Shown here in pieces: positions 29,384 to 38,351 of a DNA stretch of 64,000 nucleotides; position 1 is the first letter of the stretch; every line of letters begins with the position of its first letter. The notes under the pieces are model-generated. The model was not told the origin of the DNA, did not search any database, and saw only the letters and a program-made list of their open reading frames with translations. The stretch covers positions 558,001-622,000 of the forward strand of contig CAWAXG010000013.1 of the NCBI GenBank assembly GCA_963785755.1. The letters are read 5' to 3'. A program made the position numbers and the translations under genes. This stretch comes from JACCXG01 sp963785755 (lineage in GTDB: Bacteria; Acidobacteriota; Vicinamibacteria; Vicinamibacterales; 2-12-FULL-66-21).

Positions 29384-29941
29384 TCAGCGCGTCTGGAGTT
29401 CCTTGGCGAGCTTCTCGGCCTTGTCGGCCATTTCCTTCGCAAGCTCGAAGTTCTGGGCTTTCAGCGCCGCTTCAGCGCCATCCATTGAGCTCTTGGCCTG
29501 GTCATACGCGCTCTGTGCCGGTCGCGTGAGCCCTTTGTAATCGATCTTATTGAGCGTCGTCTGCGTGCGCTGGAGGCTGTCGCGAATGCGCCGGTCGGCT
29601 GCTGCCGCATCGACGGTGGCAGAGGTGCGAAGCGGCGGCGCCGGCTGGATGGGGGGCGGTGCGGTTTCGGCCGGCGTCTCGGGCTTGGCGGTCTCGGGCT
29701 TGGCTGTATCGCGGTTGTCGCGGGCCGACGGCCGCGGCTTCGGCGGTGGCGCCGCCTTCTCGGGCGGAAGCTCAGCCACAGGCTCGGGCATCGGCGGATC
29801 AGGCGGAGGCGCCGGATCGATGACACGCGGCGGCACCGGCGGCACTTCGAGCACCGGCCGCTCAATCGGGGCCTGCGCCCGCGTCGTCACGCACCCGGAT
29901 GCAGCGAGGGCCGACGCAAGAACGATGGCGGCGTGTTTCAT
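29384..29941 (-). CDS. Proline-rich putative lipoprotein
   Basis: The 185-residue protein has a lipoprotein signal ending in AASGC (Cys at residue 17). A proline-rich spacer (about 25-110, many PP and PxP) could span the periplasm. The C-terminal helical part is Lys/Ala/Glu-rich (DQAKSSMDGAEAALKAQNFE, then LAKEMADKAEKLAKEL) and resembles a coiled coil or DUF4398-type segment. Function is unknown; an envelope role is inferred from architecture. Confidence 0.72.
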   Translation of the reverse strand: MKHAAIVLASALAASGCVTTRAQAPIERPVLEVPPVPPRVIDPAPPPDPPMPEPVAELPPEKAAPPPKPRPSARDNRDTAKPETAKPETPAETAPPPIQPAPPLRTSATVDAAAADRRIRDSLQRTQTTLNKIDYKGLTRPAQSAYDQAKSSMDGAEAALKAQNFELAKEMADKAEKLAKELQTR

Positions 29942-29960
29942 TGAGCAAGGATCATTGTAA

Positions 29961-30082
29961 CGCGTGCCACGTGCCGGGTCCTGCGTGCGAACGTGCTTAT
30001 GTGCTGCGTGCTTATCGTGCGACGTGCGTTTCGTGCTGCGTGCCGCGTGCTACGGGTCCCTGAACCCGTGAACCCCTGAACT
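29961..30082 (+). repeat. CGTGCTGCGTGC iterations followed by GAACCCCTGAAC iterations
   Basis: The 144-base gap between the lipoprotein and the histidine kinase consists almost entirely of degenerate CGTGC(T/C)GCGTGC copies (29961-30051). These are followed by TGAACCCGTGAACCCCTGAAC (30061-30081), the inverted form of the motif at 26056-26107. No gene is present. Confidence 0.75.
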
Positions 30083-30085
30083 CCG

Positions 30086-31975
30086 TCACACGCCGGGGAA
30101 CATGAGGCCGAATCGTGTGCCGCGGCCGGGGGTCGACTGCACTTCGACTTCACCGTCGTGCAGCTGCACGATGCGGAAGACCATCGACAGGCCGATGCCG
30201 CTCCCCTTCTCCTTGGTCGTGAAATACAGATCGAAGATCCGCGGCAGGTTCTCCGGCGGGATGCCGATGCCGGTGTCTTCGACGAAGAGCTCGACCCGTC
30301 CCCGCGACGCTTCGCGGCAGCCGAGGCGCAGCGTGCCGCCGTCCGGCATCGCCTGCAGCGCGTTGATGGCGAGGTTCAGCACCGCCTGCATCAGCATGCC
30401 TTGATCGGCATTGATCTCCGGTGCGGTCAGGGCGCACTCCTCTTTGACGGTGACGTGACGCCGGTGCGCCTCGGGTGTGATCGTCAACAGGACATCGTGG
30501 ATGACGTTGTTGAGACGAATCGGCTGGAGCTTGAGCTCTTCGGGCCGCGCGAACTTGAGGAACCCGGCGACGACCTCGTCGAGCCGTTTGATTTCGCTCG
30601 AAATGATGTGCACGTGCTTGGAGAGGTCGAGCGCCTTGCCCGGTCCGCCGCCCGCCGCCGGGACGACGATCGGTTCCTTGATCGATCCGAGCTTCTGCTT
30701 CAGCAGCTCGAGGTGAATGGTCATCGCGTTGAGCGGATTCTTCACTTCGTGGGCGACGCCGGCGAGCAGCCGGCCGATCGCCGCCGCCTTGCGCGAATAG
30801 TTGAGCGTCGAGTGCACGCGATTGAGATAGCCGACGTTGCGGGCCACGAGCATGGCCCCCAGGAAGCGATGCGTCGTGTCTTCGATGGCATGGCACACCA
30901 GCAGCCGTTCGGCGTCGGGATCGGCTTCGACGGCTGACTGATCGCCGACGGGCCCGGGACCGTTCCCGACCTGCGCCTCGATCGCGCCGTCGCTCAGCGG
31001 CAGTGCGGTCGACAGCGGGCCGGCCGACTTGCGGGTCGCCAGGGTGCGATCGACGAGCTGCCTCACGGGGTGCGACTCGGACAGGTTCGCAAGCCGCAGC
31101 GCGCGCATGGCGGCATTGCTGAAGATCACGTCGCCCCGGGGAGAGAAGAGGGCGACTCCGTCCTCGAGGTTCTCCATGACCGAGGCATAGTCGGCGCCGC
31201 CGCCGGAACGAAGGGTGGCTCCTTCTCCGTCGGACTGGCCACGTCCGGCGGCCAGCTGTGCGCTGATCGTCTGGAAGGAGCTGCCGAGATCCTTGAACTC
31301 CTGTTCGGGCAGGTCGAGCTGCACGTCGAGCTCCCCTCGACCGAGCCGGCTCAGGCTGCTCTGAATCACGTGAATCGGCCGCAACATCCACTGCGAGAGC
31401 AGGAGCGCGACGGCCGAGGAGACGCCGAGCGCGACGAAGACCACCCACCCCGCCCCGGTCATGGCCTCACGCAGCTCGGTCTGCACCAGGACTGTCGAGA
31501 CGCCAATCCGGATGGTGGCGAACTGCTTGTTGTCGCCGTCGAACAGGGGCTGGCGCACTTCGTAGGTGCGGTCGGAGTAGACCGCCTGCAGCCGCGACCA
31601 GGCCGGCGCCTTCACGATCGGCTCGAAGTCGTGCTGCTCCTCCATGGTCTCTCCCTCGGGCGTCGGGAAAGCGGCGACCGCGACGCCCTCAGGATTCACG
31701 ATGGCGGCATAGGTGACGTTCGGCGAGTAGCCGCTCGATTCGAGAATCGAGCGGATGCCGCCGTCCTCGCGCAGGGCCTGGTAGGGATCGTTGGGGCGCT
31801 CGGGAACGACGATGCGGGCGCGCTGATACAGCGCACGTGACAGCAGGTCGGCGCGCGACGCGGTCTCCTCGAGCAGGAACCGCGACAGCGTGCTCATGTG
31901 GTATCCGCTGAGAACCGCGACGATCGCCACGACGAGCGTCGTCACGCCAGCGACCTGTTTGGCTTTGATGCTCAA
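30086..31975 (-). CDS. Membrane sensor histidine kinase (NtrB/AtoS-like)
   Basis: The 629-residue kinase has a first membrane helix at ~8-25, a periplasmic sensor domain (~30-170), a second helix at ~175-197, HAMP (~198-245), a PAS-like region (~262-380) and HisKA with H409 in GVAHEVKNPLNAM. The ATPase part shows LNLAINALQAMPDGG, VEDTGIGIPPENLPRIF and KGSGIGLSMV. It lies 108 bases downstream of a sigma-54 response regulator on the same strand, its likely partner. The signal is unknown. Confidence 0.92.
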   Translation of the reverse strand: MSIKAKQVAGVTTLVVAIVAVLSGYHMSTLSRFLLEETASRADLLSRALYQRARIVVPERPNDPYQALREDGGIRSILESSGYSPNVTYAAIVNPEGVAVAAFPTPEGETMEEQHDFEPIVKAPAWSRLQAVYSDRTYEVRQPLFDGDNKQFATIRIGVSTVLVQTELREAMTGAGWVVFVALGVSSAVALLLSQWMLRPIHVIQSSLSRLGRGELDVQLDLPEQEFKDLGSSFQTISAQLAAGRGQSDGEGATLRSGGGADYASVMENLEDGVALFSPRGDVIFSNAAMRALRLANLSESHPVRQLVDRTLATRKSAGPLSTALPLSDGAIEAQVGNGPGPVGDQSAVEADPDAERLLVCHAIEDTTHRFLGAMLVARNVGYLNRVHSTLNYSRKAAAIGRLLAGVAHEVKNPLNAMTIHLELLKQKLGSIKEPIVVPAAGGGPGKALDLSKHVHIISSEIKRLDEVVAGFLKFARPEELKLQPIRLNNVIHDVLLTITPEAHRRHVTVKEECALTAPEINADQGMLMQAVLNLAINALQAMPDGGTLRLGCREASRGRVELFVEDTGIGIPPENLPRIFDLYFTTKEKGSGIGLSMVFRIVQLHDGEVEVQSTPGRGTRFGLMFPGV

Positions 31976-32083
31976 ACCAATGGCTGCCTTCCGTCCGCGG
32001 TCCCCTGTGATCAGCGTCGGGATCCTGTGGCTGCGCGGTGCAGCCGCGGACTGAGCGCCTCCCGTCGCTCGGCCTGCCCGGTG

Positions 32084-33526
32084 CTACTGCTGTTTCAAGC
32101 CTGTCTCCTGCCGGGGAGACGTCTGATCGCGCATCCGGTTCAACTTGTTGTGCAAGGTCTTGAGGCTGATGCCGAGAATCTCGGCCGCGCGGGTCTTGTT
32201 GTTGCGCGTGTGCTCGAGCGTGAGCATGATCAGCCGGCGCTCCGCTTCATCGACCGTGGTCCCGGGTGAAAGGGTCACGGTTGGCAGTGTCTCTTCGCCT
32301 TTCGCGATGAGCGTTGGCGGCAGGTGCTTCTGCTCGATGAAGTCCCCCTCCGCGAGGATCGTCGCCCGTTCCATCACGTTCCGCAGCTCCCGGATGTTGC
32401 CGGGGAATGGATACTGCTCGAGCAGGTAAAGCGCCTCCTGATCGACAGCTCGCACGGATTTGCCGTTGCGCGCGTTGAACTCGGTCAGGAAGTGGTGCGC
32501 GAGCAGCGGCACGTCTTCCTTGCGGTCGCGGAGGGGCGGCAGCTCCATCGCAAACACGTTCAACCGGTAGAACAGGTCTTCGCGCAGCTTGCCGGTGCGC
32601 ACCGCATCCATGGGATTGACGTTGGTGGCGGCGATGACGCGAACGTCGACCGACTGTTCCTGCCGGCCGCCCAGCCGCCGGAACGTGCGCTCCTGCAGCA
32701 CGCGCAGCAGCTTCACCTGCGTGGCCGGCATCATCTCGGCGATCTCGTCGAGGAACAGCGTGCCGCGGTGCGCGAGCTCGAAGACGCCGGTCCGCCGGTC
32801 GTGCGCGCCGGTGAACGCCCCCTTCTCGTGCCCGAATATCTCGCTCTCGAGCAGCGTCTCGGGGATCGCGGCGCAGTTGATCGCCACGAACGGGAACGAC
32901 GAGCGCGGGCTCAGTTCGTGAATCGTCTGCGCGATGAGCTCCTTGCCCGTGCCCGACTCTCCCGAGATGAGTACGGACGCCATCGTCGGAGCCGCCTGCT
33001 CGATGATGCGATACACCGACCGGATGCTCGGGCTGTTGCCGACGATGCGCCCGAAGGTGCCGACTTCCCGAAGCTGACGGCGCAGGTGGCGGACTTCGCG
33101 GAGCGTGTCCTGCCGCTCGACGGCTTTCTTCAGGAGGATCTGCAGGCGCTGCGGGTCGACCGGCTTGCTGAGATAATCGTAGGCGCCTTCCTTGATGGCC
33201 TCGACAGCCGTTTCAACGGTGCCCTGCGCAGTGAGCAGGATGAGCGTCAGGTCGGACAGCTGATCCTTCAGCGCGCGCAGCAGCTCCATGCCACCGACCC
33301 GCGGCATGACCATGTCGCTGACGATGATCGCCGGCCGGAAGCTGGTGACTTTGCGCAGCGCCTCTTCGCCGTCCGCCGCTTCCTCGGTCTGGAATCCCCA
33401 GGTCGTGACCAGTTCAGCGAGTCCCTCGCGGGTCCCGCTGTCGTCTTCGACAATGAGGACGCGCTCCCCAATCGGCTGACCGAACGTGTTGTCGCCTTGC
33501 AATTTTGCGTCTTCGGTTACATCCAC
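32084..33526 (-). CDS. Sigma-54-dependent response regulator (NtrC family)
   Basis: The 480-residue protein has a receiver domain (acidic pair at 28-29, phospho-acceptor D71 in SDMVMP, K121), an AAA+ domain with Walker A GESGTGKE (189-196), the sigma-54-contacting loop GAFTGA (236-241), and a Fis-type helix-turn-helix at the end (NNKTRAAEILGISLKTLHNK). It should activate RpoN promoters when phosphorylated by the adjacent kinase. I found no convincing -24/-12 element in the flanking gap (33527-33645). Confidence 0.94.
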   Translation of the reverse strand: MDVTEDAKLQGDNTFGQPIGERVLIVEDDSGTREGLAELVTTWGFQTEEAADGEEALRKVTSFRPAIIVSDMVMPRVGGMELLRALKDQLSDLTLILLTAQGTVETAVEAIKEGAYDYLSKPVDPQRLQILLKKAVERQDTLREVRHLRRQLREVGTFGRIVGNSPSIRSVYRIIEQAAPTMASVLISGESGTGKELIAQTIHELSPRSSFPFVAINCAAIPETLLESEIFGHEKGAFTGAHDRRTGVFELAHRGTLFLDEIAEMMPATQVKLLRVLQERTFRRLGGRQEQSVDVRVIAATNVNPMDAVRTGKLREDLFYRLNVFAMELPPLRDRKEDVPLLAHHFLTEFNARNGKSVRAVDQEALYLLEQYPFPGNIRELRNVMERATILAEGDFIEQKHLPPTLIAKGEETLPTVTLSPGTTVDEAERRLIMLTLEHTRNNKTRAAEILGISLKTLHNKLNRMRDQTSPRQETGLKQQ

Positions 33527-33645
33527 GGAGCAACCATAACATCCCGAAGGTAAGGTTTACACGATTTTGACCGGTTCAGCTTGCTCTATGGATGAGTCCG
33601 ATACAGGTACAAGCGTTGCTCTATCCTCGGGGTGAGGAAACTCCA

Positions 33646-34542
33646 ATGAACAAGATTCTTGTGGCTACGGCGATCGCGATCGCGGTCTCGGGTTCGACCG
33701 CCTGCTCTCGAGCGAAGGGCGCGGCGCTGGAGATCGAGCCGGGCAGTGTCGTGACGCTCGAGAAAAAGGACGGCGTCAAGATCGCCGGCCGACTCGTCGA
33801 AGTCAAGCCGGAGCATGTGATCGTCGAGAATCGTGATGGCGCTCGGACATCGGTGCCGCGCACCGAGATCGCGGCGCTCCGCACGGAGACCGTCGCTCCG
33901 GCGTCCCCTCGGCCGGCATCGACCGGCGCGCCGGTCGAGTCGACCGGGTCCGCCACGGCGCCAGCAGACGTGGCCAAGGCCGACGGCGCGGCTCTCGATC
34001 CGCGGCCGAAGTATCGCGAGGTGACGATCCCCGCAGGGACGACGCTGCCGGTCGAGCTGAGAACCTCGGTGAGCTCCGATGGCAGCAACATCGAGGATCC
34101 GGTCAGGGCAACGACGCGCGGCCCGATCAGAATCGGCGGCATCCAAACGCTGCCCGCGGGCACGACGCTGCTCGGACACGTGACGGCGGCCGAACGATCC
34201 GCGAGGGTGCAGGGCCGCGCACACGTGGCGTTCCGCTTCACGGCACTCGATCTGCCGGGTGACGGGGAACGGATCGCGATCAGAACCGATTCGGTGTCGC
34301 GTCTCGCGCCGGCGACGAAGAAGCAGGATGCGGCGAAGATCGGCGGCGGCGCCGCGGGGGGCGCCATCATCGGCGGCATTCTCGGCGGCGGCGATGGCGC
34401 CGCGAAGGGAGCCGCGATCGGCGGCGCAGCCGGGACCGGCGTCGTCCTCTCGACGCGCGGCAAGGAAGTGCGGCTGCCGGCGGGGACCGACCTCAACGTT
34501 CGCCTTGCGGCGCCTGTCAGCGTGCGGGTGCCGGCCCGGTAA
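33646..34542 (+). CDS. Glycine-zipper lipoprotein, unknown function
   Basis: The 298-residue protein starts at ATG 33646 (GGTGAGG about nine bases upstream) with a lipoprotein signal, Cys at about 19 in STACSRAKG. A short SH3-like strand region (VVTLEKKDGVKIAGRLVEVK) and an Ala/Pro linker follow. Then comes a beta region repeating IPAGTTLPVELRT / LPAGTTLLGHVT / LPAGTDLNVRLAAPV. Between the last two lies a glycine zipper, GGGAAGGAIIGGILGGG and similar. Envelope anchoring or pore-like association is plausible. It is divergent from the NtrC-type regulator. Confidence 0.78.
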   Translation: MNKILVATAIAIAVSGSTACSRAKGAALEIEPGSVVTLEKKDGVKIAGRLVEVKPEHVIVENRDGARTSVPRTEIAALRTETVAPASPRPASTGAPVESTGSATAPADVAKADGAALDPRPKYREVTIPAGTTLPVELRTSVSSDGSNIEDPVRATTRGPIRIGGIQTLPAGTTLLGHVTAAERSARVQGRAHVAFRFTALDLPGDGERIAIRTDSVSRLAPATKKQDAAKIGGGAAGGAIIGGILGGGDGAAKGAAIGGAAGTGVVLSTRGKEVRLPAGTDLNVRLAAPVSVRVPAR

Positions 34543-34568
34543 GGGCGAAAACCGAGTACAGTTCTTCT

Positions 34569-35399
34569 GTGCTCGATCCGGCCTCTGAGCCGTCATCCAG
34601 ACCTCTGGGCGTGCCTGCGGATGCGGCGGCCGAGCCGCCGTCATCCGCTGAGGCCGCACCCACACACGGACCGCGCCGAACGCTCCCAGTCGAGCGGGTC
34701 GGCGCGTTCATCGAAGTTGTCCTCTGCTCGGGGCTCCCGACGCAGATCCTGGTGTTCTCGGCACTGACCGGCTTGGGCCTGCAGTACCGCACGGCTGACG
34801 GCGGCTGGTCGCCACCGTTCCTGGTGGCGATGGCGCTCACGGACATGGTGCTGATAATCGGGCTCGTCTATCTCTTCCTGCGCGCTCATCACGAACCGCT
34901 GCGCCAGTTCATCGTCGGACATCGACGTCCGCTGCGCGAGGTTGCGCTCGGCCTGGCATTGATTCCCGCGGCGCTGGCGCTCGTGGTGCTGGTGCTCGCG
35001 GCCATCCTCGCCTTCAAGCCGGAACTGCACAACGTGACGGTCAATCCGTTCGAGCGCATGCTGCAGACGCCGCGCGACGCGGCGGTCTTCGCCTTCGTCG
35101 TGATGTTTGCCGGCGGCCTGCGCGAAGAAGTGCAGCGGGCCTTCATCATCAAGCGCTTCGACCAGTATCTCGGCGGCGCTCTCGCCGGGATTCTGGGCTA
35201 CAGCGGCATCTTCGGAATCGGCCACCTGGACCAGGGCTACGCGGCGGCGATTGCGACAGGTGTGCTCGGCGGCGCGTGGGGATTCCTCTACTGGTCGCGG
35301 GGCAGCGTCATCGCGCCGATCGTCAGCCACGCCGGCTTCAATCTCGTCCAGCTGGTGAAGTTCGCGGTGTTTGCGGGCGCGTTAGCGTCTTCCGCCTGA
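34569..35399 (+). CDS. CPBP family intramembrane metalloprotease
   Basis: The 276-residue protein has several membrane helices and the CPBP/Rce1 motifs: EE at 186-187 in GGLREEVQRAF, H219 in GIFGIGHLDQG and H254 in APIVSHAGFN. Members cleave within the membrane or process small peptides. Residues 1-40 are a Pro/Ala/Ser-rich cytoplasmic tail. The GTG start at 34569 follows the lipoprotein stop by 26 bases, so co-transcription is likely. Confidence 0.88.
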   Translation: MLDPASEPSSRPLGVPADAAAEPPSSAEAAPTHGPRRTLPVERVGAFIEVVLCSGLPTQILVFSALTGLGLQYRTADGGWSPPFLVAMALTDMVLIIGLVYLFLRAHHEPLRQFIVGHRRPLREVALGLALIPAALALVVLVLAAILAFKPELHNVTVNPFERMLQTPRDAAVFAFVVMFAGGLREEVQRAFIIKRFDQYLGGALAGILGYSGIFGIGHLDQGYAAAIATGVLGGAWGFLYWSRGSVIAPIVSHAGFNLVQLVKFAVFAGALASSA

Positions 35400-35507
35400 A
35401 CCTTCGAAGGCGCGATGGTAGTCGAGCCCGAAGCTGGAGAAGTACCCTTCGCGGCGGCGACGTCGCGATCGGCCTGATCCGCGTTCCCCATGGTTTTTGG
35501 GCTACGG

Positions 35508-35513
35508 TACAAT
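35508..35513 (+). promoter_or_regulatory. Possible -10 box for the glycan operon
   Basis: TACAAT in the 238-base gap after the CPBP gene, about 125 bases before the first glycan gene. A poor -35 (TTCCCC, 18-base spacing) precedes it. The rest of this gap shows no gene. Confidence 0.3.
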
Positions 35514-35637
35514 CCTGGTTACCTCTCGTCAAGAAACCGCGGCACCTGATGTGTGGCGAATCGCGGGCTTCGACTTCAGCGGGCGCGTGCCGGGTAGGCG
35601 CCCGCGCCGTTCCGGTTCCCACGGCGACCAAGACTTG

Positions 35638-37122
35638 ATGACCGACCAGCCTTCATCCGCGGGAGCGGCCGCGCGTTCCACACCGGTGCGCACGCCCGAG
35701 CGGCCAGTGCTCTGGCTGTTCGCGTTGTTCCTGGTCACGCTGCCGGCGGTGAACGTGCGGCTTTACGCCTCGGACGAGGTGCAGTACTTCGCCTTTCTCC
35801 GGTCGCTGTGGTTCGATCGGGATCTGTCCTTCGACAACGAGTACCGGGCGCTCTACGACCGCGGCGTGGCGCAGTTCGCCGGGTTTCGTGAGACGTTTCT
35901 CGAGACCGTGACCGAGACCGGCCTCAGGCTCAACTTCGGCACGCTCGGCCCGGCAATCCTCTGGGCGCCGTTCTACGCGATCGCCGACGCGAGCGTCGTG
36001 ACAGCCCGCCTCTTCGGCGCGCCGATCGAGAGAGACGGCTATTCACGTCCGTACATCGCGGCGGTCTGTTACGGATCGGCGATCTACGGGTTTCTCGCGG
36101 TGCTCTTGTCGGCGCGTATCGCCCGCCAGCTGACCGGCACGAGCGCCCTGCCCGCGATCGCGATCTGGATTGGCACTCCGCTGCTGTTCTACATGTACCT
36201 GGCCGCGGGCATGGCGCATGCGGTCTCGGCGTTCACCGTTGCCGCGATGCTCGCGATCTGGATGAAGGCGCGCGAGCGCTGGACGATCCGTGGCGCCGTC
36301 GCGCTCGGGGCGATTGGCGGGCTCATCACGATGGTCCGCGAACAGGATGCCGTGTTGCTCGCCGGACCTCTGGCTGACTACTTGATCGCAGTGGTACGCC
36401 GGACCCGCGAGCGCGGCTTCCAGCCGCGGCACGAGCTCGCGCTCGCCGGCGCCGGGCTTTCCGCGTTCGCCATCGTCTACCTCCCCCAAATCCTTGCGTA
36501 CCTGGCGCTGAACGGCCGGCCGGGGCCATCGCGTCTCGTCATCAGAAAGATGACGTGGACCTCGCCGCACGCGCTCGAGGTGCTGTTCTCTCCGGAACAC
36601 GGCTTCATCGCCTGGACGCCGATCGCCGCGTTCGCAATTGCCGGTCTGTTCCTGCTGCTGCGGCAGGATCGAGCCACGGAGACCGGCCCGGCTGCCCTGA
36701 GCCCGTCGAAGGGGAGCGCGACCCCTGTGAGGCCGATCGCCGCGGCATTGCTGCTGTCGCTCGCCGGCCATGTCTACATCTCGGGCTGCGTCGAATCCTG
36801 GACCGTTGCCGGAGCGTTCGGCCAGCGCCGCTTCGTCGCGATCACGGCGCTGCTCGTCGTCGGACTCGCCGCGTTGTGGCGGCGATGGATGGCTGCGAAT
36901 CCCTCTCGACTGCTGCTGGCCGCGAGTCTCGTGGTGATGGTCTGGTGGAACCTCGGGCTCATGGCGCTGTTCGGCACGCGCTTGATGGACCGGCAACGGT
37001 TGGAGCTCGGACGCAACGCGTACGATGTGTTCGTGACCGTCCCGCTGCGCGCCCCGGAGCTCGCGTGGCGCTACATCGCACAACGCGAGTCGTTCTATCA
37101 GGCTCCCGCCGGGACGCACTGA
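35638..37122 (+). CDS. Polytopic membrane protein, GT-C glycosyltransferase-like
   Basis: The 494-residue protein has roughly ten or more hydrophobic helices. The N-terminal loop VRLYASDEVQYFAFLRSLWF holds an acidic pair like the catalytic DE motif of GT-C enzymes (dolichyl-phosphate-mannose transferases). A paralogue with closely similar loop order (FYYFAYLRSLAFDRDVEF) is at 46193. It heads a tight operon of glycosyltransferases, so it probably transfers or handles lipid-linked sugars. ATG 35638 is preferred over upstream starts. The segment LSPSKG at 36698-36715 stems from an inserted repeat. Confidence 0.75.
   Translation: MTDQPSSAGAAARSTPVRTPERPVLWLFALFLVTLPAVNVRLYASDEVQYFAFLRSLWFDRDLSFDNEYRALYDRGVAQFAGFRETFLETVTETGLRLNFGTLGPAILWAPFYAIADASVVTARLFGAPIERDGYSRPYIAAVCYGSAIYGFLAVLLSARIARQLTGTSALPAIAIWIGTPLLFYMYLAAGMAHAVSAFTVAAMLAIWMKARERWTIRGAVALGAIGGLITMVREQDAVLLAGPLADYLIAVVRRTRERGFQPRHELALAGAGLSAFAIVYLPQILAYLALNGRPGPSRLVIRKMTWTSPHALEVLFSPEHGFIAWTPIAAFAIAGLFLLLRQDRATETGPAALSPSKGSATPVRPIAAALLLSLAGHVYISGCVESWTVAGAFGQRRFVAITALLVVGLAALWRRWMAANPSRLLLAASLVVMVWWNLGLMALFGTRLMDRQRLELGRNAYDVFVTVPLRAPELAWRYIAQRESFYQAPAGTH
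36695..36713 (+). repeat. CCCTGAGCCCGTCGAAGGG short dispersed repeat inside a gene
   Basis: The 19-base partly palindromic sequence encodes ALSPSKG in a cytoplasmic loop. Sequences of the type CTGAGC-C-GTCGAAGG recur in many GC-rich environmental genomes, within genes and between them. This is recognised from memory and not checked here. Confidence 0.6.
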
Positions 37123-37166
37123 TCGCGCGTGGTGAATCGAAGGATCGGGAGGCAGGAGCGTCGCGT

Positions 37167-38351
37167 GTGCGGTTGATTTATTTCGCCGATATCCGTCTGC
37201 CGCTGGAGCGGGCCAACGGGATCCAGACCATGGAGACGTGCCATGCTCTCGCCGTGCGCGGACACGATGTCCGGTTGATTGCACGGGCCGATACCCACAA
37301 GCCTCCTCGCGATCCCTACGAGTACTACGGTCTTCCACGGCATCCGCTGTTCGCGATCGAGCTCGCCCCGGTCACCGGACCGCAGTTCGCGCGGCGGATT
37401 GGATACTTGTCGTTCGCGCTCGGCCGGGCGATGGGGAAAGCGCGCGCCGATCTGCTGTTCACGCGGGATCTCGGCGTCGCCGACATGCTCGCGCGCGTAC
37501 CGACGGCGCTCCGCCCGCCGCTCGTGTACGAGTCGCACGGCTACGCGCCCGAAGTGGCGGCTGAACTGCCGAATCTCATCGCGACCGGAAAGCCAGCGAG
37601 CCCGCGCAAGCTGAAACGCCTCGCCAGCCGTGAAGCGCTCGTCTGGCGGGAGACCGCCGGCTACGTCACGATCACCCGCGCGCTCGCCGATCTGCTGATC
37701 GAACGGTTCGGCCCGCACCGGAACCTGGCGGTCGTTCCCGATGGCGTGCGTCTGGCGGCGGATCGGGCCTGGACCCCCGTCCCCGATGGCGCGGCACCGC
37801 TCGTGGCCTACGCCGGCCACCTCTATTCGTGGAAGGGGGTCGACGTGTTCCTGGACGCGCTGGCCCTGGTGCCGTCGGTGCGCGGCCTGGTTGTCGGCGG
37901 GCATGAAGAAGAACCGGATCTGCCGAGACTGCGCGACAAGGCGCGCGACCTCGGGATAGCGGGCCGCGTCGAGTTCGCGGGCCTGCAGCGGCCCACGGCC
38001 GTGCCGTCCGCCCTGACCCGCGCGACAATACTGGTATTGCCGAATCTCAGAACCGCGATCTCCACACGTTTCACCTCGCCATTGAAGCTGTTCGAATATC
38101 TTGCGGCGGGACGCGCCATCCTCGCCGCCGATCTGCCGGCGATCCGCGAAGTCCTGCGCGATGGCGAGAATGCCCTGCTGGTGGAACCAGGCAACGCGCA
38201 GGCCCTGGCCGATGCCATCGCGCGCGTCGCGGCGGATCCAGCCGCCGCCAGCCGGCTCGGCCGAGCCGCCTTCGAGAGTGCCGCGCAATATGGCTGGGAT
38301 CGACGCGCCGCCCAGCTCGAAGCGCTGCTCGAGCGCGCAGCACACGGCTGA
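37167..38351 (+). CDS. Glycosyltransferase family 4
   Basis: This 394-residue GT-B retaining glycosyltransferase transfers a sugar from a nucleotide donor to a lipid-linked or free acceptor. The N-terminal Rossmann part begins RLIYFADIRLPLERANGIQTM. The C-terminal donor domain shows VAYAGHLYSWKGVD and the E-rich motif SPLKLFEYLAAGRAILAADL. GTG 37167 has AGGAG eight bases upstream. Its stop overlaps the next start (TGATG), indicating coupling. Confidence 0.88.
   Translation: MRLIYFADIRLPLERANGIQTMETCHALAVRGHDVRLIARADTHKPPRDPYEYYGLPRHPLFAIELAPVTGPQFARRIGYLSFALGRAMGKARADLLFTRDLGVADMLARVPTALRPPLVYESHGYAPEVAAELPNLIATGKPASPRKLKRLASREALVWRETAGYVTITRALADLLIERFGPHRNLAVVPDGVRLAADRAWTPVPDGAAPLVAYAGHLYSWKGVDVFLDALALVPSVRGLVVGGHEEEPDLPRLRDKARDLGIAGRVEFAGLQRPTAVPSALTRATILVLPNLRTAISTRFTSPLKLFEYLAAGRAILAADLPAIREVLRDGENALLVEPGNAQALADAIARVAADPAAASRLGRAAFESAAQYGWDRRAAQLEALLERAAHG

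Noticed and set aside
33541..33645. Sigma-54 promoter before the glycine-zipper lipoprotein
   Set aside because: GGTTCAGCTTGC has the wrong GG-to-GC spacing for a -24/-12 promoter (8 instead of 10 bases).
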